Source: an uncultured Terrimonas sp. (lineage in GTDB: Bacteria > Bacteroidota > Bacteroidia > Chitinophagales > Chitinophagaceae). Taken from it: 5,032 nt of DNA. The DNA is taken from contig CAMPJQ010000256.1 in the NCBI GenBank assembly GCA_946886925.1, positions 1 to 5,032 on the forward strand, written 5' to 3'. Position 1 is the stretch's first letter. Every line of letters begins with the position of its first letter. Below the pieces are notes generated by a model. That model worked only from the letters and a program-made list of their open reading frames with translations. It did no database searches and was not told where the DNA came from. A program made the position numbers and the translations under genes. Positions 1-5,032 of this stretch are shown here, piece after piece.

Positions 1-1
1 G

Positions 2-1114
2 CTTGGAACCACATTGGGTGTATTGCTGGAACATACGGGCAGCACCCGCGTAATGGCGGAATTCATACTCAAAAAAACAGGCGAACGGCATGCGCCCCTG
101 GCCATGAACATAACAGGATTTGTTGTGGGACTGCCAATCTTTTGTGATTCGGGATATATTGTATTGAGCGGGTTAAATCAAACCCTGGCAAGGCGCACAA
201 AAATAGCGGTACCCATTATGGCTACCTCACTTGCCGCCGGGTTGTATGCGGTACATTGCCTTATCCCTCCCCATCCGGGCGCGGCGGCGGCTGCAGGCAT
301 CATTGGGGTTGATTTTGGCAAGCTCATCCTGGCAGGTATAGCTGTTGCCATTCCGGCAAGTGCCGTGGGTTACTGGTGGGCCCGGTATGCGGGGAAAAAG
401 ATCCCCCCGCTGCATGTTGCACAGGAAAAATCTGCTGATACAGATACAAAATCACCTTCGGTACTACAGTCGTTTCTCCCTGTAATTGTTCCAATCGTTT
501 TAATAGCATTGGGTTCATTTGGTTCCGTTGAAGCGAATGACAGCCGGATATGGAAAATTTTTAAAATTGCAGGCGACCCTGTGATCGCTTTATTTGCAGG
601 TGTTTTGCTGGCACTCACCACCATCCGTTCATGGAAGAAGAATACAGTAAGCAAATTATTGCAGGAAGGCGTGGAAAAAGCTGGCGGTATACTCGTGATC
701 ATTGGTGCCGGCGGCGCTTTTGGCGCTGTACTTGCCGCTACTAAAATTGGCGATCACCTCGGCGATAGTTTGCCGCTTGCCAGCATGGGCATATTCTTCC
801 CGTTCCTGCTCACTTCCCTGCTTAAAACTGCACAGGGCTCATCCACCGTTGCCATCATTACTGCCGCTTCCATAATACAACCATTGATGCCCGCCCTTGG
901 ATTGGATTCCACAACCGGGCAATTGCTTTGTGTGCTGGCAATGGGCGCCGGTTCTATGATGATCTCCCATGCCAATGACGCTTATTTTTGGGTGATCAGT
1001 AAATTCTCAGGACTGGAAATGAAAACCATGCTGAAAGTATATTCGCTTGCTACTTTGTTTATGGGACTAACAGCATTGGCCACCGTATATATTTTGTCGC
1101 TGCTTATGTTGTAA
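2..1114 (+). CDS. GntP-family sugar-acid:H+ symporter (5'-truncated by window edge)
   Basis: Inner-membrane permease of the gluconate:H+ symporter (GntP) family, which imports gluconate or related acids such as glycerate, idonate, fructuronate or D-serine. The sequence does not fix the substrate. The frame is open from position 2 and gives 370 residues; family members are about 440 long, so roughly the first 70-80 residues lie upstream of the window. The TTG at 14 is therefore an internal codon, not the start. Numbering from position 2, family signatures appear in order: HCLIPPHPG at 85-93, GAGGAFGAVL at 235-244, KTAQGSSTVA at 275-284 and SHANDAYFW at 322-330. About ten hydrophobic segments are visible (near 33-58, 68-88, 106-128, 155-172, 191-208, 228-247, 258-275, 282-298, 306-322 and 347-368). 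A charged hydrophilic loop spans 130-152. The gene ends with TAA and no clear terminator follows. An upstream sugar-acid kinase or dehydrogenase would be a natural partner but cannot be seen here. Confidence 0.93.
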   Translation, partial: LGTTLGVLLEHTGSTRVMAEFILKKTGERHAPLAMNITGFVVGLPIFCDSGYIVLSGLNQTLARRTKIAVPIMATSLAAGLYAVHCLIPPHPGAAAAAGIIGVDFGKLILAGIAVAIPASAVGYWWARYAGKKIPPLHVAQEKSADTDTKSPSVLQSFLPVIVPIVLIALGSFGSVEANDSRIWKIFKIAGDPVIALFAGVLLALTTIRSWKKNTVSKLLQEGVEKAGGILVIIGAGGAFGAVLAATKIGDHLGDSLPLASMGIFFPFLLTSLLKTAQGSSTVAIITAASIIQPLMPALGLDSTTGQLLCVLAMGAGSMMISHANDAYFWVISKFSGLEMKTMLKVYSLATLFMGLTALATVYILSLLML

Positions 1115-1132
1115 AGAAGACTGCACACAATT

Positions 1133-1190
1133 GGTAAGAAGTGTAGGACGCGTAAGAAATGGAAGACAGGGAAGAAGGGGTAAGACACAA
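1133..1190. repeat. Purine-rich block of GTAAGA/GGAAGA motifs
   Basis: This non-coding stretch lies 18 bases after the permease stop. On the + strand it carries five related hexamers: GTAAGA at 1134-1139, 1152-1157 and 1180-1185, and GGAAGA at 1161-1166 and 1170-1175. Spacing is irregular (8-18 bases), so it is not a clean tandem array. The same hexamers, reverse-complemented, form the core of the octamer array at 1210-1280, so the two blocks are in inverted orientation. The best pairing is bases 1152-1156 plus 1159-1166 against 1243-1255, which gives 13 base pairs with a two-base bulge. This could be a decayed copy of the same repeat in the opposite direction, or one arm of a large imperfect hairpin. 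Its function is unknown. Confidence 0.5.
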
Positions 1191-1209
1191 AGCATATTGC
1201 AGGGTTACC

Positions 1210-1280
1210 ATTTTGCTATTTTCCCATCTTACAATCTTATTATCTTCCATCTTACTATCTTGCAATCTTACTATCTTACA
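1210..1280. repeat. Tandem octamer array (ATCTTACA-like, about nine units) abutting a start codon
   Basis: Seventy-one bases divide into units of eight, all beginning ATYTT: ATTTTGCT (1210), ATTTTCCC (1218), ATCTTACA (1226), ATCTTATT (1234), ATCTTCC (1242, one base short), ATCTTACT (1249), ATCTTGCA (1257), ATCTTACT (1265) and ATCTTACA (1273-1280). The next base starts the ATG of the methyltransferase gene, exactly where a tenth unit would begin. The last seven units are the best conserved; the first two are degenerate. The array is pyrimidine-rich on the + strand and contains no Shine-Dalgarno sequence. It lies in the presumed leader of the downstream gene, so copy-number change by slippage would alter leader length without shifting the reading frame. 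Any regulatory role is inference. It may instead be an intergenic simple repeat of the kind scattered through some Bacteroidota genomes. Confidence 0.8.
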
Positions 1281-2453
1281 ATGAACATATTCACCACAAA
1301 AGAATCTATTACCATTACCTGCCATAAACGCCTTACGCCCTATCTTGAGCAGGAGATAAACGACTTGGGATTTACTCTTGAAGACCGTTTTATCACCGGG
1401 GTACGCATTTCAGGCACAGTGAATGATTGTATCAAACTTAATCTTAACCTGCGTTGCGCCAGTCAGGTATTGTACAGTTTAAAGCAGTTTGAAGCATCCA
1501 ATGCCGATGCCATTTATAATAATCTTGTTCATTATCCGTGGGAAAATATTTTGCCGGATGATGGCTATTTTTCCATTACCAGCAATGTAAGCAATGAAAC
1601 GATCAATAACAATTTGTTTGCTAACCTGCGCGTAAAAGATGCTATAGTTGACCGCCTGCGCGAAAAAACAGGTAAGCGCCCGTCTTCCGGGTCCGAACTC
1701 ACCGGCGCCGTTTTTAACCTGTTCTGGAAAAATGATCATGCGGAAATTTTCATTGATACTTCCGGCCATTCGCTGGCGCGGCATGGCTATCGTAAAATAC
1801 CCGGGCTCGCGCCCATGCTGGAGGCTTTGGCATCGGCTACTATCTACGCTACACGCTGGAGCAGGGTTACCCCGTTTGTAAATCCCATGTGCGGATCGGG
1901 AACCCTGGCCATTGAAGCAGCACTCATTGCCACCAACAGGCGGCCGGGTTTATTCAGAACAAACTATGCCTTCATGCACCTCCGGGGATATGACGATGCC
2001 GTTTACCTTAAAGAAGATGCTTTATTAGAAGATCAGATAATTGATGTTCCGGGACTTCGCATTATTGCTACAGACTATAGTGAACGGGCTATTGAAAATG
2101 CAAAGAAAAATGCTATCGCGGCTGGTGTTGCCAAAATGATTGAGTTTAATGTATGTGATTTCGCCGATACCGAAGTGCCGCAGGATGTACCCGGCGTTAT
2201 GTTCGTTAATCCCGAATATGGAGAACGGCTGGGGCAGGTGCAGGACCTGGAAGCTACTTATAAACGCATTGGCGACTTTATGAAACAGCGCTGCCGGGGC
2301 TATTATGGCTATGTGTTTACAGGCAACCTGGAACTGGCTAAAAAAACAGGGTTAAAAGCAAGTCGCCGCATAGAATTTTATACCAGCACCATTGATTGCC
2401 GGCTACTCGAATATGAATTGTATGCCGGAAGCAGGAAGGATAAGGAAGCATAA
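1281..2453 (+). CDS. rlmL: THUMP-domain 23S rRNA (guanine-N2) methyltransferase, RlmL-like
   Basis: Cytoplasmic SAM-dependent RNA methyltransferase of 390 residues. It corresponds to the N-terminal (RlmL) half of E. coli RlmKL, which makes m2G2445 in 23S rRNA; the RlmK half is absent, as in the stand-alone YpsC-type proteins. An N-terminal ferredoxin-like/THUMP region occupies about residues 1-160, with a strongly family-like RVKDAIVD at 117-124 and RHGYR at 167-171. The Rossmann-fold domain follows. Its SAM-binding motif I is NPMCGSGTLAIEAA (201-214), the acidic motif II region is IIATDYSERAIENA (261-274), and the catalytic motif IV is NPEYGERLG (310-318), where the family usually has NPPY. 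The ATG at 1281 is chosen because homology begins there. The frame is open back to a TTG at 1131, but those 50 extra codons only translate the repeat region. There is no Shine-Dalgarno sequence, as is usual in Bacteroidota. The rRNA target is inferred from the family and not shown by the sequence. Confidence 0.9.
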   Translation: MNIFTTKESITITCHKRLTPYLEQEINDLGFTLEDRFITGVRISGTVNDCIKLNLNLRCASQVLYSLKQFEASNADAIYNNLVHYPWENILPDDGYFSITSNVSNETINNNLFANLRVKDAIVDRLREKTGKRPSSGSELTGAVFNLFWKNDHAEIFIDTSGHSLARHGYRKIPGLAPMLEALASATIYATRWSRVTPFVNPMCGSGTLAIEAALIATNRRPGLFRTNYAFMHLRGYDDAVYLKEDALLEDQIIDVPGLRIIATDYSERAIENAKKNAIAAGVAKMIEFNVCDFADTEVPQDVPGVMFVNPEYGERLGQVQDLEATYKRIGDFMKQRCRGYYGYVFTGNLELAKKTGLKASRRIEFYTSTIDCRLLEYELYAGSRKDKEA

Positions 2454-2538
2454 CGCACAAATAGTCCTTTTTGCATAGTATAATTTTACAGTAAGTATCT
2501 CTTCCGCTTATATCTTTATAGCCCAACTTATCTGTAAT
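2454..2538. other. Intergenic leader of the hexosaminidase gene
   Basis: This 85-base A/T-rich spacer lies between the methyltransferase stop and the hexosaminidase start. Two octamers resemble the Bacteroidota -7 element (TAnnTTTG) at seven of eight positions: TAATTTTA at 2481-2488 and TATCTTTA at 2511-2518. Neither has a convincing TTTG -33 element at the right distance, so no promoter is called. A weak seven-pair stem with one mismatch (2455-2461 against 2468-2474) is mostly A-T and has no following T run, so it is not called as a terminator. The bases just before the ATG at 2539 contain no Shine-Dalgarno sequence. Confidence 0.4.
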
Positions 2539-5032
2539 ATGAAATATTTAAAACTGCCATTTTTGCTGCCTGCAGCATTTGCCATTTTTATCTCCTGCAA
2601 TCAACCCGAACAGAAAGCACAAACCAATGATATTGCTTCCATTGGCATGAAATGGGAACTGTTAAGCAATTTCACCGACTCCGGCTATACCGCACGGATA
2701 AGCCTGGTCAATAAAAAAGAACAACAGCTTACCGATAAAAACTGGGCAGTTTTCTTTTCTATTGCTCCCAGTCCCGTTTTAAAACCCGACCAGCCCCAAC
2801 CCGCACGGCTTGAACACATCAATGGCGATTGGTATAAGTTATCCCCCAATGCCGGTTTTTCGTTAGCAGCCGGAGATTCTGTTGCTATTGATTATAAAGC
2901 AACCGGCGCCGTTATAAAAGAATCGGATGGACCGCTGGGTATTTATATGGTTTTTTATGACGGCGATGGCAAAGAAGAACGCATTGCCAAAATAGAAGAT
3001 TGTACTCTTGTTCCATTTACAAGAAAAGAACAATTACTGCGCGGCACAGCCGACCAGGAAGCCCCGGCATCTGCAGCTAAAACCTACCAACAAAATGCTG
3101 GTTTATCGGTGCTGAAGCCAGACGATCTTTTGCCCATCATACCCACACCCGCACATTTTTCACAAGGCAAAGGCAATTTTTTGCTGGACGGGCAAGCCAT
3201 TCATTACGCTTCTTCGCTGAAAAATGAAGCGGATATACTATCGGCCAAACTAAAAGAAATTACAGGTAAAAACTTTGCTGTAAGTGAGGGAACCACAGTT
3301 GATAAAAGCATTTATTTATCGGTTGATCCTTCAGCCGTTAAAGAGAAAAAGCCGGAAGCCTACCGGTTAAGCATAAGCGAAAATGGAATTACCATTACGG
3401 GAGCGGATGCAGCAGGTGTATTTTATGGCATTCAAAGTTTACTGACGCTTATACCCTCTTCTGTTTATCTCAATGAAAATGAACGGGCTGTTGTTCCCTT
3501 TGTAACCGTTGACGATGCCCCGCGATTTGGCTTCCGCAGTGTACACCTTGATGTAAGCCGCAATTTCCAGGAAAAGGAAACCATCTTCAGGGTACTGGAC
3601 GTGATGGCGCAATACAAATTGAATCATTTTCTGCTGTATACTTCCGAAGATGAGGGCTGGCGGGTTGAAATTCCGGGCCTGCCCGAATTAACAGAAGTAG
3701 GCGCACAACGCTCGCATGTAAGCAGTACGGATGCGCCTGCATTACATCCTGCTTATGGTTCGGGGCCTTTTGCCTACGACAAAGGCCATTACGGCAGCGG
3801 GTTTTATACACGGAAAGATTTTATTGAAATACTCCAGTATGCTAAAAAACGTCATATAAAAGTAATTCCCGAACTGAACTTCCCCGGTCATGCCCGCGCC
3901 GCCATTAAATCAATGGAAGCCCGTTACCAGCGCCTGATGAAAGAAGGAAAAGAAGCAGAAGCGAATGAATATCGTTTGGTTGATCCGGCAGACAAATCGG
4001 TATACCTGTCTGCCCAAATGTATAAGGACAATGTAGTGAATGTAGCCCGCGAATCAACCTATCGTTTTTTTGAAAAGGTGGTAGACGAATTTGCGAAGAT
4101 GTATGAAGAAGCAGGTTTAAAGATGGATGTATTTCATGCCGGCGGAGACGAGGTAGCCGAAGGCGCGTGGACACAGTCGCCTGATGCATTGGAACTGTTA
4201 AGCAAACATCCGGAAATCAAAGATCCCAAAAACCTGCAAACGTATTTCTTTCGTGAACTTTTAAAACGAATGGAAAAAAGAAATTTAGAGGTGCATGGCT
4301 GGGAAGAAGTTGCTTTGATAAAAGATGCTTCGGGCAAATATATTCCTAACCCTGAGTTTGCAAACAAAAAAGTAGTACCCTATACATGGAACAATCTTTT
4401 TGATTATCCCGATCTTGGTTATCAACTGGCCAATGCAGGCTATAATGTGGTGCTTTGTAATGTATCTAACTTTTATTTTGACCTGGCTTATAACAATGAT
4501 CCTAAAGAACCGGGGTTATACTGGGCAGGGTTTATTGACACTAAAAATGCCTGGGCCTTTGCGCCTTTTAACATGTTCAACACCACCCTCAAAGGCTCCA
4601 TGGGTAATGAATTGCACTGGGATGCCCCTGCCACTAAATTACAAAATTTGAAACCTGAGGCCAGAAAGAATATTATCGGCGTTGAAGCCCAGCTTTGGAG
4701 CGAAACCATAAAAGGAAGAGATATGCTGGAATATTACATGCTTCCGAAATTAATAGGTTTTGCAGAAAGCGCATGGTCGCCGGAAAGAAAATGGGAAACG
4801 CAGTCCAACCGGGAGCAAAGAATAAAAAGTATGGAAACGGGATGGAATCAATTCGCCAATACCATCGCTCAAAAAGAGTTCGCCAGACTGGCACATACCA
4901 ACGGCGGCTACGCTTACCGGGTACCTCCTGCCGGGGTGATCATTGAAAACGGGCAGGCCAAGGCCAATGTAGCGCTTCCTGGTGTAAGCATCCATTATAC
5001 CACCAACGGATCGGAACCTACCTTGCAATCGG
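2539..5032 (+). CDS. Lipoprotein beta-N-acetylhexosaminidase, GH20 chitobiase-like (3'-truncated by window edge)
   Basis: Exo-acting enzyme that removes terminal GlcNAc (or GalNAc) from chitobiose, chito-oligosaccharides or glycans by substrate-assisted catalysis. The frame stays open to the window end, giving 831 residues; Serratia chitobiase has about 885, so only a C-terminal tail is missing. Residues 1-19 form a lipoprotein signal peptide ending FIS before Cys20, so the protein is probably membrane-anchored in the periplasm or on the surface. Domains in order are a CHB_HEX carbohydrate-binding-like domain (about 35-160), a Q/A-rich linker (172-188), a GH20b domain (about 198-325), the GH20 barrel (about 330-755) and a C-terminal chitobiase/Fn3-like domain from about 795 with IHYTTNGSEPT (818-828). 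Likely active-site residues are Arg333, the catalytic pair Asp537-Glu538 in HAGGDEV, Trp587, Trp617, Tyr646/Asp648 (YFD) and Trp720/Glu722 (WSE). Two motif positions differ from the usual GH20 form: SEDEGW (369-374) and ELNFPGH (445-451). The ATG is chosen because the signal peptide begins there. Confidence 0.95.
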   Translation, partial: MKYLKLPFLLPAAFAIFISCNQPEQKAQTNDIASIGMKWELLSNFTDSGYTARISLVNKKEQQLTDKNWAVFFSIAPSPVLKPDQPQPARLEHINGDWYKLSPNAGFSLAAGDSVAIDYKATGAVIKESDGPLGIYMVFYDGDGKEERIAKIEDCTLVPFTRKEQLLRGTADQEAPASAAKTYQQNAGLSVLKPDDLLPIIPTPAHFSQGKGNFLLDGQAIHYASSLKNEADILSAKLKEITGKNFAVSEGTTVDKSIYLSVDPSAVKEKKPEAYRLSISENGITITGADAAGVFYGIQSLLTLIPSSVYLNENERAVVPFVTVDDAPRFGFRSVHLDVSRNFQEKETIFRVLDVMAQYKLNHFLLYTSEDEGWRVEIPGLPELTEVGAQRSHVSSTDAPALHPAYGSGPFAYDKGHYGSGFYTRKDFIEILQYAKKRHIKVIPELNFPGHARAAIKSMEARYQRLMKEGKEAEANEYRLVDPADKSVYLSAQMYKDNVVNVARESTYRFFEKVVDEFAKMYEEAGLKMDVFHAGGDEVAEGAWTQSPDALELLSKHPEIKDPKNLQTYFFRELLKRMEKRNLEVHGWEEVALIKDASGKYIPNPEFANKKVVPYTWNNLFDYPDLGYQLANAGYNVVLCNVSNFYFDLAYNNDPKEPGLYWAGFIDTKNAWAFAPFNMFNTTLKGSMGNELHWDAPATKLQNLKPEARKNIIGVEAQLWSETIKGRDMLEYYMLPKLIGFAESAWSPERKWETQSNREQRIKSMETGWNQFANTIAQKEFARLAHTNGGYAYRVPPAGVIIENGQAKANVALPGVSIHYTTNGSEPTLQS

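Noticed and set aside
14..16. TTG at 14 as the start of the permease gene
   Set aside because: The frame is open to the window edge with family-like residues before it, and the protein lacks the N-terminal helices expected of GntP. The true start is outside the window.
370..702. Minus-strand frame of 110 codons inside the permease gene
   Set aside because: It is antisense to conserved GntP-family coding sequence, shows no recognisable domain, and is best read as a shadow frame.
1197..1224. Possible promoter for the methyltransferase gene: TTG at 1197-1199 and TATTTTCC at 1217-1224 with a 17-base spacer
   Set aside because: The -7 candidate differs from TAnnTTTG at two of the six fixed positions and overlaps the degenerate start of the octamer array, so the match is no better than expected in A/T-rich DNA.
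2455..2474. Small stem (GCACAAA against TTTTTGC) after the methyltransferase stop, considered as a terminator
   Set aside because: It has only seven pairs with one mismatch, mostly A-T, and no T run on its 3' side. It is too weak to call.
2481..2518. Two TAnnTTTG-like octamers upstream of the hexosaminidase gene
   Set aside because: Neither has a TTTG-type -33 element at 17-23 bases upstream. The region is A/T-rich enough to give such matches by chance.
3439..5028. Several minus-strand open frames and short + strand frames inside the hexosaminidase gene
   Set aside because: They lie wholly within a strongly supported coding sequence, have no recognisable domains, and are explained as shadow frames.
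1..5032. Search for a defence system, mobile element, CRISPR array, tRNA or other undescribed multi-gene system
   Set aside because: All coding capacity is taken by three recognisable families. No transposase, integrase, direct-repeat array with unique spacers or tRNA-like fold was found. The only unusual non-coding structure is the octamer region.

Overview
The window looks like chromosomal DNA from a member of the Bacteroidota, most likely a Chitinophaga- or Sphingobacterium-like relative. This rests on three things seen here. The two visible start codons have no Shine-Dalgarno sequence, only A/T-rich leaders. One gene encodes a large secreted GH20 lipoprotein of the kind common in these glycan degraders. 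The protein sequences also have a Bacteroidota flavour. The genus assignment is inference, because no marker gene is present.

All three genes are on the + strand. Positions 2-1114 hold the 3' part of a GntP-family sugar-acid permease whose first roughly 70-80 codons lie outside the window. Positions 1115-1280 are a non-coding gap. Its left part is purine-rich (GTAAGA/GGAAGA motifs). Its right part is a tandem array of about nine ATCTTACA-like octamers that ends exactly at the next start codon. Positions 1281-2453 encode a THUMP-domain class I methyltransferase equivalent to the RlmL half of E. coli RlmKL. After an 85-base gap, an open frame runs from 2539 off the right edge. It encodes a lipoprotein beta-N-acetylhexosaminidase (GH20, chitobiase-like) with all four expected domains, and only the tail of the last one is missing.

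The three genes do not form an obvious pathway. The permease and the hexosaminidase both fit carbohydrate use, while the methyltransferase is a ribosome-maturation housekeeping gene. The gaps of 166 and 85 bases and the lack of clear terminators leave operon structure undecided.

I see no phage, CRISPR, transposase, toxin-antitoxin or defence genes and no RNA genes. The least ordinary element is the octamer array with its inverted purine-rich partner next to the methyltransferase start. Smaller points are the substitutions in conserved motifs of the methyltransferase and the GH20 enzyme.
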